Source: an uncultured Clostridia bacterium (lineage in GTDB: Bacteria > Bacillota > Clostridia > Monoglobales > Monoglobaceae). From it: a DNA stretch of 52,920 nt. Under the pieces are notes generated by a model, which searched no databases, was not told the DNA's origin, and saw nothing but the letters and a program-made list of their open reading frames with translations. Where the stretch lies: the NCBI GenBank assembly GCA_947625905.1, contig CANQQJ010000026.1, positions 1 through 52,920 on the forward strand, read 5' to 3'. The stretch's first letter is position 1; each line of letters begins with the position of its first letter. The position numbers and the translations under genes are program-made. Positions 27,101 through 34,180 of the stretch are shown here, one piece after another.

Positions 27101-29049
27101 CCGGCGCCTTCTTTCAGCAAGGTCCAGTTTCTTTGACCCAAATCGCGGCGGTAGCAGTCATAGGTCCCGTCTCCCTTGAGTTTTACCAGATACTCATATT
27201 CTTTATTAACATCGGTCGTGATTGTCGCTCTGCCGAACGCCTCTCCCGAGCCGAAAGTAACTCTATCCAGATATTGAGTTATATACAATCTGCTTTTGTT
27301 AAAATGGAAAATATAACAGCTGCCGTTGACATTAGCCGATTCAGTCATTTTGGCTTTAAAGTATATCTGATACGGCTTGGTTATATCTCCTTCAAAATTC
27401 AGAAACGCGCGAGAGCTCGGCGGAATATTCACAACACCGCTTTCGGGATCAAAGGTCGCTTGGGTGCCGTCCATATTCCAATTGCTTTCCGTGCCGCTGT
27501 ACTCTTTGTCCACGACATTGGTCAAAGTCGGGTCGTATATATGATCGTCCGTAGGCTCGGGTTCGAGTGTCTCCATAGGCTCCGGCGAAGGCGCCTCCGT
27601 AGATTCGGGCATAATAGTCGCTGTTTCAGTCGGTTCGGGCACGATGCTTGGTGTCTCAGCAGGCTCGGGCACGGTGGTCGGCGTATCGGTCGGCTCGGGC
27701 GTGTCGGTGGGCGCTTCTGTAGGCTCGGGCTCGGCGTCGCCGAGCGTCAGATCTCTTACGGTCATTATTGATTCGCCGCCGTAAAAACCGAGCTCTGTGC
27801 CGGAATTGTTCTCCATTCCGGCGCCTTTTATCAGCATCGTCCAATTTGCCTCTCCCGGACCGCGGCGATAACAGTTATAGGTATCGTCTCCCGCGAGTTT
27901 GATCAGATATTCATATTCCGTATCGACAGCGGTCGCGATTTTCGCTCTGCCATATGCCTCACCGGAACCGAAAGTAACTCGATCAAGATATTGAGTTATA
28001 TACATTCTTTTATTGTTAATAATGAAAATATAAGAGCTGCCGTTGAGGCCTCCGGTCATTTTAGATTTAAAGTATATCTGATACGGAGCGGCCGGATCTG
28101 CATTAAACTTCAGTTTCGCATTTTGGGATTTAGGAACGGTAATAACGCCATCATTTAACGTTACGCTGTCAACCGACATAGTCCAATTGCTTTTATCATT
28201 CCTATAAACGGCATCTACAACGTTTGTCAGTTTTTTATTATATACTTGTGCGTCCGTAAACGCCTGACTCTTTCTTTTATACTGTACCAATTCCTTTACA
28301 CTGGTGCTGTCATTCGGAGTTGCACTCGCGCTCTGCAACTGTAATGATGATTGATTTCCGCCGGAAACATAAAAAAGAAATTCCTTCACTTTCACATAAT
28401 TGCCGTTATCAAGCTTTCGATAGTACACCTCATTCTTTCCGTCCCACCTTATTATGTATGTGTACCAAGTGTTAGGGCTAATTATTTCATTTGTATCATG
28501 CAAATGTTGGTTTCCATCTTTCAAATAACCCAACTCGCCGTTGGGATCCTGCCAGAAACGGATCCTCTTGCCCGCATTTCTGTAGTTAAGCTGCAATGTG
28601 CCGGTGTTACTATTCTTAAATGTAACCTTTATCGCACCCGTGTCATCCGAATTTGTCGCGATATTATTCGAGTTAAGGTTGAATAAGCCTTCGTCATAAT
28701 TCGAACTGCCCGAAGCTGATTTTGTTTTCAAAGTCAGTCCGTTAATTGTATCAACTTCAAAGCTGTCGGAATCTTCTCCCGTTACGCTTGTGTTGCTGTG
28801 GGTGAAAGTTCCGATTTGTTTCAAGCTCTCGATCGTTGTATTCTCGGCGGCAAAATTGATATTATTGGATTCCTCCATACCGTAGAAAATATCTTCCTCG
28901 CTGTACTCACCGGGCTCGGCGGCTGCCTGCGCCTCATTTGCCGCGTCCGCTTCGGGGGAAGCCGCCTCGACCGCCGATACCGGGATTTGGAAGACCGACA
29001 CCAGCATGGCAAACGCCAATAAAAAACTTAACTTCTTCATGCTTCTCAT
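21163..29049 (-). CDS. Giant modular cell-surface protein with nine beta modules and three SLH domains
   Basis: The protein has 2628 residues. The start is taken at ATG 29047-29049 (MRSMKKLSFLLAF) because AAAGGAG lies 11 bases upstream. A GTG 12 bases earlier overlaps that site. A signal peptide is followed by two kinds of beta-sandwich module of about 170-205 residues in the order B-A-A-B-A-B-B-B-A. Type B carries GDNIDFTSYQ, ELTHDGY and WYTYIIKWDGTKEAYYR. Type A carries PYQIYFKAKM, YITQYLDRVTFGSGEA and YDCYRR. Modules are joined by linkers rich in Thr, Pro and Glu. They look like LamG/concanavalin-type carbohydrate-binding folds. Then come a helical region (about 2230-2390), a Gly/Ser-rich stretch (near 2390-2430) and three SLH domains to the end. 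It is probably a wall-anchored glycan-binding scaffold. Confidence 0.85.
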   Translation of the reverse strand: MRSMKKLSFLLAFAMLVSVFQIPVSAVEAASPEADAANEAQAAAEPGEYSEEDIFYGMEESNNINFAAENTTIESLKQIGTFTHSNTSVTGEDSDSFEVDTINGLTLKTKSASGSSNYDEGLFNLNSNNIATNSDDTGAIKVTFKNSNTGTLQLNYRNAGKRIRFWQDPNGELGYLKDGNQHLHDTNEIISPNTWYTYIIRWDGKNEVYYRKLDNGNYVKVKEFLFYVSGGNQSSLQLQSASATPNDSTSVKELVQYKRKSQAFTDAQVYNKKLTNVVDAVYRNDKSNWTMSVDSVTLNDGVITVPKSQNAKLKFNADPAAPYQIYFKSKMTGGLNGSSYIFIINNKRMYITQYLDRVTFGSGEAYGRAKIATAVDTEYEYLIKLAGDDTYNCYRRGPGEANWTMLIKGAGMENNSGTELGFYGGESIMTVRDLTLGDAEPEPTEAPTDTPEPTDTPTTVPEPAETPSIVPEPTETATIMPESTEAPSPEPMETLEPEPTDDHIYDPTLTNVVDKEYSGTESNWNMDGTQATFDPESGVVNIPPSSRAFLNFEGDITKPYQIYFKAKMTESANVNGSCYIFHFNKSRLYITQYLDRVTFGSGEAFGRATITTDVNKEYEYLVKLKGDGTYDCYRRDLGQRNWTLLKEGAGMDQNGADGSTQLGFYGGTTKMTVSDITVGYVVSEPTETPTVEPESTGTPEPSPTPTPTVETYTETQVLEGTEQGDNIDFTSYQSLEALESANAAELTHDGYNGTGKIEGSHELDSENGLTMYVTAKADGTTDAAGFMPKNIVVKGNESGAMKVTFKNEKSGTLQLDFRGESKRIRFWHNSLLGYFDGSHSTIPGETINSDTWYTYIIKWDGTKETYYRKQDDNYVKVKEFNMGAFGVQSLLRLMCAGTAVGDSTSVKEFVQYKAVLEPTPTIDPAETFAPTEAPSPEPEETLEPEPTDDHIYDPTLTNVVDKEYSGTESNWNMDGTQATFDPESGVVNIPPSSRAFLNFEGDITKPYQIYFKAKMTESANVNGSCYIFHFNKSRLYITQYLDRVTFGSGEAFGRATITTDVNKEYEYLVKLKGDGTYDCYRRDLGQRNWTLLKEGAGMDQNGADGSTQLGFYGGTTKMTVSDITVGYVVSEPTETPTVEPESTGTPEPSPTPTPEVPTYTEDQVLEGTEKGDNIDFTSYQSLEALESAGAVELTHDGYTGTGKIEGSHELDGENGLTMYVTAKDEGGTDAAGFMSKNIAVKADEPGAIKVTFKNNDTGTPQLDYRGEGRRIRFWQGNGLLGYLTNGNQHLTIPGETIDSGAWYTYIIKWDGTKEAYYRRLDDGNYVKAIEFDHAVVGGDQSLLLMFCSSTKVGDSLSVKEFVQYKAVPEPTPTIGPNETAKPAETTAPTGMPAPSPTPTSEITAYTETQVLEGTEQGDNIDFTSYQNLEALESANVAELTHDGYTGTGKIEGSHELDGENGLTMYVTAKADGTTDFGGFMPKNIAVKADEPGAIKVTFRNNDTGTSQLDYRGEGRRIRFYQNHGQLGYLENGNKNLEVDGEKINSDTWYTYIIKWDGTKEAYYRQLDDGNYVKVIEFDHAVVGGDQSLLLMFAIGSVGDSLSVKEFVQYKAIPTPTATIGPNETPKPTETTAPAPGEYTEAQVLDGTELGDDINFTKYSDIKELESADAVELTHDGYDGTGQVTGSHELDSENGLTMYITEKAGGGTDAAGFKAKNIVINAIEPGAIKVTFKNNDTGTPQLDYRGEGKRIRFWQGNGLLGYLADGNQHLTILGEKIDSGTWYTYIIKWDGTKEAYYRKLDNGNYVKVIEFDFAVVGGSQSLLQLMCTSANVGDSISVKELVQYKTASEPIATREPKPILEDESKIIAEETQTIITEDFGSRGDWEFSDSSVRVNNGILTVPTGQYAILAFPDANPNIPYQIYYRYKVNSGGSGSAIISYLGGKRIYPTVYTDRTIFGASASCGTVEVATIPDVWYEYLCTLLGDGTYNYYRRRSGEAEWTLLLDKIPLEDFSADFKQIRIGSGSSGVEVSDLSVFVGMQIVMNEPAVSGNTINADGEIYFGTSESEYDRRATVIAAAYDKKYGYTTKVVSDGLVAAAGERTKIQKQLEMTDVDLSGSNLSVMLWDSFDTAFPMADAKMYTTPNNAAEDADYTDMTCEADYNEVRIRGFAGKVCNVAAVLTDADGNVAAVMQAPTNSRGMIDSVIAVDPYSFTEGEYTLRLAYGGQLSKTYTYTLHGDDIGYNNIDGEESFKSFIDKYGNASAKETADRLTAKAYNRFIENKNGRTFADLYEFREAVDKALYDTQMEDEILTQVNEAVRTNSWPKLEELLTRTYKDYLGIDLSMMQGVKSIKNMFMRMTGNTFTSLDELTEAYEEAATEQRQYEISSGGTGSGGGGGFGGGSGGGTGSGGRFYGSTGSGSSFAVDNTGPAANNAQDNINNAASQMKPFTDLGTVPWAQDSIKYLQQIGIVAGDGNGNFYPDNSVTREEFLKMLMESFGIKPGATDAVLLFTDIDPDEWYCGYVRAAYTLGIVKGVSEDRFGIGEPITRADMAVMVKRTLDSRNKALDKIRPSRQFNDFAEIPDYAFDSISYLYETEILNGDENNMFAPGAFTTRAEAAVVIYRLRQKLN
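25595..26233 (-). repeat. Downstream copy of an exact 639-bp internal repeat
   Basis: This stretch encodes one type A module plus its flanking Pro/Thr/Glu linkers and is, by direct line-by-line comparison, identical to 26936-27574 at a spacing of 1341 bases. The type B modules between and beside the copies have diverged. Identity at third codon positions too points to a very recent duplication or gene conversion. Confidence 0.9.
26936..27574 (-). repeat. Upstream copy of an exact 639-bp internal repeat
   Basis: Partner of 25595-26233. Beyond 27574 the copies differ within a few bases (CTCGGG against ATAGGC), and before 26936 the linkers differ. The spacing of 1341 bases equals 447 codons, so a recombination between the copies would delete or add one A+B module pair without breaking the frame. 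Confidence 0.9.
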
Positions 29050-29433
29050 TCCTATTTCCACTCCTTTGATTTCCCGGCGGCGCCGAGCATAACGCCGCCG
29101 ATTTTTTTATATTTCAGAATAATTATTTTTGATTTGATTTATTCACGAGTTTATTTGTGTGTTTATTTACGATTATAAATGTTCGACGGATAAAGTTTCA
29201 ATTATAAAATTTCGTCCGATATATTTTCTTCGATGTTTTTTCGTCTGAGTTGATCTATATTTACAGTAAAATTTGTGTCATCCGAGAATGCCCAAACCAC
29301 TTGATCTTATCATATATTATAGCATGATATTATGCTCCGCTCCATAGATTAAATGGTGAAAATATCTATATTTTTTTCCTTTCGGTTAAGTTTTTTGATG
29401 AATATGTATTATAACAATATATTTCCGCGCATA
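29050..29433. other. Intergenic region between GH127 and the giant SLH gene
   Basis: There is no gene here. A strong hairpin, CGGCGGCG (29075-29082) with CGCCGCCG (29093-29100), lies just ahead of the ribosome-binding site of the giant protein on the minus strand. Read on the plus strand it is followed by seven T and would be a terminator. A minus-strand TATAAT (29316-29321) sits inside an AGCAT-N6-ATGCT palindrome (29321-29336 on the plus strand), which may be a promoter and operator for the surface-protein genes. No good -35 is visible. The remainder is AT-rich without further structure. Confidence 0.5.
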
Positions 29434-31266
29434 CTATGCTTTTATATAGGGGAACTCGGTCATGCGCAGGTTGGTGCAGCCGTACGGGATAAGCTTAAGT
29501 TTTATCGGAGCGCTCTTGGGCGCAAGGCCCGACGGCTGCGCGTCGCAGCGGCCGTTACGGAACCCCCATTCGATCTCAGCCATATCGGCGGTAAGCGAAA
29601 TCGGCGGCGCGCTCGGAGTGAATGGATGGCCGTATTCGTTTTCGGTAACGGCAAAAGCGTCGCCTGCCAGGCCGTAATTCCATTTGGATTTGGGGTATAT
29701 ATAATAATCGCAGTAGGGAAATTTCCGTTCCACCCCGTTTCGGGTGTATTCCACCCGCTCCCATTCTTCCTCAACGGGCAGGGAATAGACGAGCGGGCCG
29801 CGCCATACGCAGACCATATTGTTCGGCCGCCGCAGAATTTTTGCCTCGAATTCCAGAGACACACGAACACAGCATGTGCCCTCCCATTTCCGCGCGATCT
29901 TGAAAAAGGAGCCGGGGGCCGCTTCTTCTCCGTCCACACTTGCGGAAACGGCCCAAGAGGGGATGCGGACGGACAGCGTGAAGTCTGTCGGCGCGGCAGC
30001 GGTGACGCGATAGGTCAAACCGCCGCGGAACGGATATTCGGTGATCAGCTCGCAGGTCACCGAAACGCCCCCTATCTCGGTTTCCGCTTTGGCCGGAACG
30101 AGAGCGCATGAGGCGATGCCGTCCTCGCAGCGCATAAATGATGTCAGCGCCAGCTTGGGCCATCCCTGTCCGAAATTGGCCGTGCAGCAGCCGAAGTTGG
30201 GCTCCAGTCCGAACAGATGCGCTTCACTGCCGTTGGTGCCGAACGGCTGCTTGGACATCGGGAAAGACGCGGCCTGATTGCTCATCTGATCGTACTGATG
30301 GGACCACATATCAGGGCTGACAGCCGCGGGCAGCGCGTTAAAGGCAAGCTTTTCCAGCCGATCGAGCCATTTGGGGCTGCCCGTCACCGAAAACAGATGC
30401 TCATAGGAAAACATGGCCTCGACCACGCCGCAAAGCTCGCTGCCGCGGATCGGCGAATTCCCCGCGAGGCACTCGTCGCCGGTAAAGTGTCCGTAAGCCG
30501 TGCCGTGATGTTCCTCAAGATAAGCTAACGCCGCGTCCGCCAATTCCTCGGGGTCGATATCCGCTATCCGAGAAAACAATGCCTCGGACTTGAGCATCAT
30601 GCCGATATTGACCACATGAGAAAAATAGTTCCATTCGTCCGTCTTATATCCGTCCGCCAGTCTTGTCTCAAACACGGCTTTCCAGTTAAAGCCTTGGCAC
30701 TTGAGCTTTTCCGCCAGAAGCAGCAGCCACCCGCTCGGTTTTCTGTCATAAAGCCAAAAAATGCTGATAAGCCCCTCGAACCACCGGGCAGCGCCCCAGT
30801 CACGGAGAGTGTGGCTGTCCAAATGCCTGCTTAAATTTTTAAGCGCCCGTTCCACTGCATCCTCTGCGCGGGGATCGCCCGAGCAATCGCCGTAGAGAGC
30901 CAGCACCTTCAGGATAAGCAGCGCGGCCCAGGTGTCGTAGTTTCCGCGCTCCTCTTTGGAGCAGGGACATATCCAGCCGTCCTCGTTCTGCCGCTCTAAA
31001 ATAGCGTCTATGTAATTTTGGGCGCGGCGGATCATGTCGTCGTCCTCCAGCAGATATGCCAGAGGAATAAATCCGTCCAGCCAATAGGGAACCCTTTCCC
31101 AGCCCTCGCAGCAGCCGCCTATCCAGGCGCTGTTTCTGACGTCGGGCCAGACCTTGTCCAAATTGCCGCTCAGCCCGTCCGCCTGCAGCCGCAGCTGCTC
31201 TCTCAGCCAGCCCGCGGGTTTAAGCTCGCTTACGGTCAAAAAATTATATTTTAATTTTTTATACAT
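29434..31266 (-). CDS. GH127-family (DUF1680) beta-L-arabinofuranosidase-like enzyme
   Basis: This is a 610-residue protein without a signal peptide, so intracellular. The family removes terminal beta-L-arabinofuranose from arabino-oligosaccharides or hydroxyproline-linked arabinans. The zinc-bound catalytic site is visible as ELC (E277, C279) and FGCC (C360, C361). These correspond to the Glu-x-Cys and Cys-Cys ligands of HypBA1, where the first Cys of the pair is the nucleophile. The N-terminal alpha/alpha barrel (about 1-400) and C-terminal beta domains fit the family length. The start at 31266 (MYKKLKYNF) follows AGAGGAT. An earlier ATG at 31302 lacks a site. It is divergent from an AraC regulator across 157 bases containing the palindrome CATGCGCATG (31294-31303). 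Related families such as GH146 cannot be excluded. Confidence 0.85.
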   Translation of the reverse strand: MYKKLKYNFLTVSELKPAGWLREQLRLQADGLSGNLDKVWPDVRNSAWIGGCCEGWERVPYWLDGFIPLAYLLEDDDMIRRAQNYIDAILERQNEDGWICPCSKEERGNYDTWAALLILKVLALYGDCSGDPRAEDAVERALKNLSRHLDSHTLRDWGAARWFEGLISIFWLYDRKPSGWLLLLAEKLKCQGFNWKAVFETRLADGYKTDEWNYFSHVVNIGMMLKSEALFSRIADIDPEELADAALAYLEEHHGTAYGHFTGDECLAGNSPIRGSELCGVVEAMFSYEHLFSVTGSPKWLDRLEKLAFNALPAAVSPDMWSHQYDQMSNQAASFPMSKQPFGTNGSEAHLFGLEPNFGCCTANFGQGWPKLALTSFMRCEDGIASCALVPAKAETEIGGVSVTCELITEYPFRGGLTYRVTAAAPTDFTLSVRIPSWAVSASVDGEEAAPGSFFKIARKWEGTCCVRVSLEFEAKILRRPNNMVCVWRGPLVYSLPVEEEWERVEYTRNGVERKFPYCDYYIYPKSKWNYGLAGDAFAVTENEYGHPFTPSAPPISLTADMAEIEWGFRNGRCDAQPSGLAPKSAPIKLKLIPYGCTNLRMTEFPYIKA

Positions 31267-31293
31267 TTTTATCCTCTTTTCTTGAATTTGAAA

Positions 31294-31303
31294 CATGCGC
31301 ATG
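31294..31303. promoter_or_regulatory. 10-bp palindrome in the GH127/AraC divergent region
   Basis: CATGCGCATG is a perfect palindrome 28 bases before the GH127 start. The leader also holds repeated TTTCAAG/ATTCAAG half-sites. These are candidate regulator sites, unproven. Confidence 0.3.
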
Positions 31304-31423
31304 AATTTTTTATAATTCTCTTGAAATTAAAACAATTATATGATATAGTTTGTATAAAGTCCATTTCAATTATTGCCATAAATATTGACATTTTACACAA
31401 ATTAAAAGTTGAGGATGGTGAAA

Positions 31424-32197
31424 ATGTATCTTTCGGAAACAGAGTTTCAAAGGTTTGACGCATGCTCCATGCGAAGTTTTAAAGAGGGCGAATGTCATAT
31501 AACCCGCTTGTTCAACAAAAGCGTTCTGATTTTAATGTTTTCGGGAATATTGAAATTTTCGGAAGACGGAAAGGATGTGAGTCTGGGCGTCGGGGAATAT
31601 TATATCCAGCGCCAAGGTCTGTATCAGGAAGGAAGGACCCCCTGTGACAAACCTGTTTATTTTTATATCCACTTTGACGGGGCCTTCTCGGAAAAAGCGG
31701 GAATACCGCTGAGAGGCCGCTTTTCTCGGGAAACAACGCTCCCGTATATTCGGCTTTTGGAGAGCCGTTTTCCTTTGCGCGACAAAAACAGCTTCGCGCT
31801 TAACGGTCTGTTTTATAACATTTTGGGCTGCCTGCAGCAGGAAAAAACATTGCCCCGCGACGCGGATACAGCCAATCTGATGATCACCTACGCGGCTGCC
31901 CGATGCTCTCATTCCGACTTTTCCGTCCGCGAGCTGGCGGAGCGGTTTTCTTACAGCGAAAACAGCGTTATCCGTATTTTTCGCGACAACTTCGACATAA
32001 CTCCGTATAAATATATTACCCGTCTCCGCATGGAACGGGCAAAGCAGCAGCTGCTGAACAGCGCGGACAGTTTGACCGATATAGCGCGCAAGTGCGGCTA
32101 CGAGGATTATTCGGTGTTTTATAAAATGTTTATTCGAGAAACGGGCTGCTCGCCCGGCCGCTGGAGAGAAGACAACGCCTTGTCAATATCAAAATAA
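31424..32197 (+). CDS. AraC-family transcription regulator
   Basis: The protein has 257 residues from the ATG at 31424, which has GAGG 9 bases upstream. A TTG 15 bases earlier is less likely. The N-terminal half (about 1-140) has the cupin-like sensing pattern (LGVGEYYIQRQGLYQEGR, YFYIHFDG). The C-terminal part (about 155-250) carries two helix-turn-helix motifs: VRELAERFSYSENSVIRIFR and LTDIARKCGYEDYSVFYKMF followed by the conserved GCSPGRWR. It is divergent from the GH127 gene and probably controls it in response to a sugar. It ends 6 bases from the convergent AraC gene. Confidence 0.92.
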   Translation: MYLSETEFQRFDACSMRSFKEGECHITRLFNKSVLILMFSGILKFSEDGKDVSLGVGEYYIQRQGLYQEGRTPCDKPVYFYIHFDGAFSEKAGIPLRGRFSRETTLPYIRLLESRFPLRDKNSFALNGLFYNILGCLQQEKTLPRDADTANLMITYAAARCSHSDFSVRELAERFSYSENSVIRIFRDNFDITPYKYITRLRMERAKQQLLNSADSLTDIARKCGYEDYSVFYKMFIRETGCSPGRWREDNALSISK

Positions 32198-32203
32198 AGC
32201 CGC

Positions 32204-33079
32204 TTATTCGGGCGTGTTCTGCTTGCGGTACTCCGACGGCGAAACACCGAAATACCGCTTAAACAGTATTGAGAAAATCTCGGGCGACGCGTATCCGGCG
32301 ATCTCGGCGATCGACCTGATCGATTGCTTCGGGCTGTCAATAAGCATATTGGCCGCGTCGCGCATCTGCATTGCGTATTTATATTGTTTTATCGACATTC
32401 CGTATTCCGACCGAAATATGTTGGAAACCTGCCTCGCCGACATGAACAAATATTTGGATAGTTCCTCCGAGCTGAATGACCTACTGAGACAACTTTCTAT
32501 CATTGAAAGTCTGGCATAGTATTCCGTATTTTTTGTATAAAGATCCTCGGCCGCTTCGTTTACGGACGGCAGCTTTTCCGCAATATTTAAAAATATCAAA
32601 GAAAATATGCTTTTTATCTTCGCCTCGTTTATGGGAGAAAGCCGACCGTTTTCATCCGCGTCGTCGGCAAGGATCGCGCACAGGTTATCCATCATCAGCT
32701 TGTCTATGCGAAGCCTTGTCGGCCTCATATCCCTCGCCGACAGACTGTTGATAACGCTGAAAAAGTCAAACGCGGTCTTTGTCTTGAGCCTTCGATAGGC
32801 AAAATACATAGAGATCAAGTTTGACGGGTTTTCATACAGATTCGTGGTACGGTGAACACACCTCGGGGGAGTAATGCAGACGTCCTGCCTGTCGAGCGTC
32901 AGTACGCCGTAATCGCTTTCCAGACGCAGTTTTCCGTCTAAAACAATGAACATCTCGTGCATACTGTGAAAATGCATATTCCCGGACCATTTTTCATTTG
33001 TAAATATATTCTGTTTATTCCGAAAGAGCATGATCTCCGTGTTCTCGATAATGATCGGCAGACTGTATATATCCTGCAT
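32204..33079 (-). CDS. AraC-family transcription regulator
   Basis: The protein has 291 residues. The N-terminal cupin has the MHFHSMHEMFIVLDGKL motif with ordered histidines (about 35-55), typical of sugar-sensing AraC proteins. The C-terminal double helix-turn-helix reads FSSEELSKYLFMSARQVSNI then IRSIAEIAGYASPEIFSILF, closing with FGVSPSEYRK. GGAGG lies 9 bases before the ATG and a good promoter lies at 33144-33172. It is convergent with the other AraC gene. It is a second candidate regulator of the glycan locus on the same strand downstream. Confidence 0.92.
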   Translation of the reverse strand: MQDIYSLPIIIENTEIMLFRNKQNIFTNEKWSGNMHFHSMHEMFIVLDGKLRLESDYGVLTLDRQDVCITPPRCVHRTTNLYENPSNLISMYFAYRRLKTKTAFDFFSVINSLSARDMRPTRLRIDKLMMDNLCAILADDADENGRLSPINEAKIKSIFSLIFLNIAEKLPSVNEAAEDLYTKNTEYYARLSMIESCLSRSFSSEELSKYLFMSARQVSNIFRSEYGMSIKQYKYAMQMRDAANMLIDSPKQSIRSIAEIAGYASPEIFSILFKRYFGVSPSEYRKQNTPE

Positions 33080-33143
33080 TTTCTCGCCTCCGGTTCTTCT
33101 TAATTTATTGATGTCCGCAAACTTATTTTTCTTTTCGATTTAT

Positions 33144-33172
33144 ATTATAACACATATTTTCCAAAAATACAA
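33144..33172 (-). promoter_or_regulatory. Sigma-A promoter of the second AraC gene
   Basis: On the minus strand TTGTAT (33167-33172), a 17-base spacer and TATAAT (33144-33149) precede the AraC start codon by about 65 bases. Confidence 0.65.
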
Positions 33173-33224
33173 CACAAACTTAACCGAAAAGAAAAAACTA
33201 TATTTATTTCCTCTTTTTAATCTA

Positions 33225-33253
33225 TGGAAAAGTATATATTATCTTGATATAAT
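33225..33253 (+). promoter_or_regulatory. Promoter of the PnuC-like gene
   Basis: A perfect TATAAT (33248-33253) lies 17 bases after a poor -35, TGGAAA (33225-33230). Transcription would start near 33260, giving a leader of about 55 bases that folds into the hairpins at 33269-33313. Confidence 0.5.
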
Positions 33254-33268
33254 AGGATTCAATTATTT

Positions 33269-33313
33269 GGGGCATCCCCGGATGAAACAAATTTTTTGAA
33301 AGAAGGTTTCATC
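33269..33313 (+). promoter_or_regulatory. Leader hairpins enclosing the ribosome-binding site of the PnuC-like gene
   Basis: A small hairpin GGGG-CAT-CCCC (33269-33279) is followed by GATGAAAC (33281-33288) pairing perfectly with GTTTCATC (33306-33313) around a 17-base loop. The loop holds the ribosome-binding site AAAGAAGG (33299-33306), and the start codon begins two bases after the stem. Such a fold can control translation. PnuC genes are known to be under riboswitch control in other bacteria (NAD+-II/pnuC motif), but I cannot match this leader to a known consensus. Confidence 0.5.
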
Positions 33314-33314
33314 A

Positions 33315-34061
33315 ATGGAAAATTCACCGAGTAAAATTTTATCGTCAAAAATTTCGTTTTCCGAGAATTTATCAAAGGAACGCAAGGCGGACCTTATTTT
33401 TACCTGCTTTCTGGTAGGGGCTGCGTTTTTGGGCATTACGATCACGTCTTTTGTCTTTGCGCAGGAGCTGTATATGATCGTACCGCTCTATTTTTCACTG
33501 GGGATAATGCTGCTCCAGTCCCGCGCGAACAAATATACATTTCTGCTGGGCGGATTAAATTCCGTGCTGTACTCGGCTATATACTTTCATCTGAAGGTGT
33601 ACGGCGTCGCCGCCACCACATTTTTTGTGTCGATGCCTTTTCAGCTTATCACATTTTTCCGCTGGAAAAAACACTCCGACGGAAATGTGACCGAGCTTAA
33701 AACTCTCGGCCTAAAAAAAAGATTGGTCTTAGCCGCCGTTTTTGCGGTCTGCTGGGTGCTGGCATATATTGTGCTTTCCTTTTTCGGAAGCAATTATATT
33801 CTCTTCGACAACACGCTCTTTCTGATGAGTCTGGTCACATCAACGCTGAGTGTACTGTGCTATCTTGACTTCGCTTATATCTCGTGCGTCAGCGTGTTCA
33901 TCAACATTTGCCTCGCGGCCTGCATGATGCGCGAACACCCGATACAGCTTACATATCTTATTTATAATGTGTACGCGCTGATCTGCTGCATACGGTCCGT
34001 CATTCGCATGAGCCGTATTTATAAAGAACAAGAGCAAAAAAGAAAGTTGGCCGTTTGCTGA
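33315..34061 (+). CDS. PnuC-family nicotinamide riboside/vitamin transporter
   Basis: This 248-residue membrane protein has about seven hydrophobic segments. The family core is seen in IVPLYFSLGIMLLQSRANKY, FLLGGLNSVLYSAIYF, then VSMPFQLITFFRWKKH, the Trp- and Arg-containing loop used in PnuC substrate binding. It ends with a charged helix, EQEQKRK. PnuC proteins move nicotinamide riboside or thiamine-type vitamins by facilitated diffusion, with trapping by a kinase not found here. A terminator follows at 34081. The substrate cannot be assigned from the sequence. Confidence 0.82.
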   Translation: MENSPSKILSSKISFSENLSKERKADLIFTCFLVGAAFLGITITSFVFAQELYMIVPLYFSLGIMLLQSRANKYTFLLGGLNSVLYSAIYFHLKVYGVAATTFFVSMPFQLITFFRWKKHSDGNVTELKTLGLKKRLVLAAVFAVCWVLAYIVLSFFGSNYILFDNTLFLMSLVTSTLSVLCYLDFAYISCVSVFINICLAACMMREHPIQLTYLIYNVYALICCIRSVIRMSRIYKEQEQKRKLAVC

Positions 34062-34080
34062 TACGGAACACGACATACCG

Positions 34081-34106
34081 CCGCCGCGAAAAGCGGCGGA
34101 TTTTTT
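34081..34106 (+). terminator. Rho-independent terminator of the PnuC-like gene
   Basis: CCGCCGC (34081-34087), a GAAAA loop and GCGGCGG (34093-34099) are followed by A and six T. It lies about 20 bases after the stop codon. Confidence 0.88.
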
Positions 34107-34180
34107 GTCTCCGAAACCGCTTATATCCTCGGAGCGCTATCAGAAAATAAAGTTATCTCAAAAAAATTTTTAAAAAAGAC

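Noticed and set aside
29502-30163. Several overlapping frames inside the GH127 gene on both strands
   Set aside because: GC-rich shadow frames. The GH127 frame carries the zinc-site residues and full family length.
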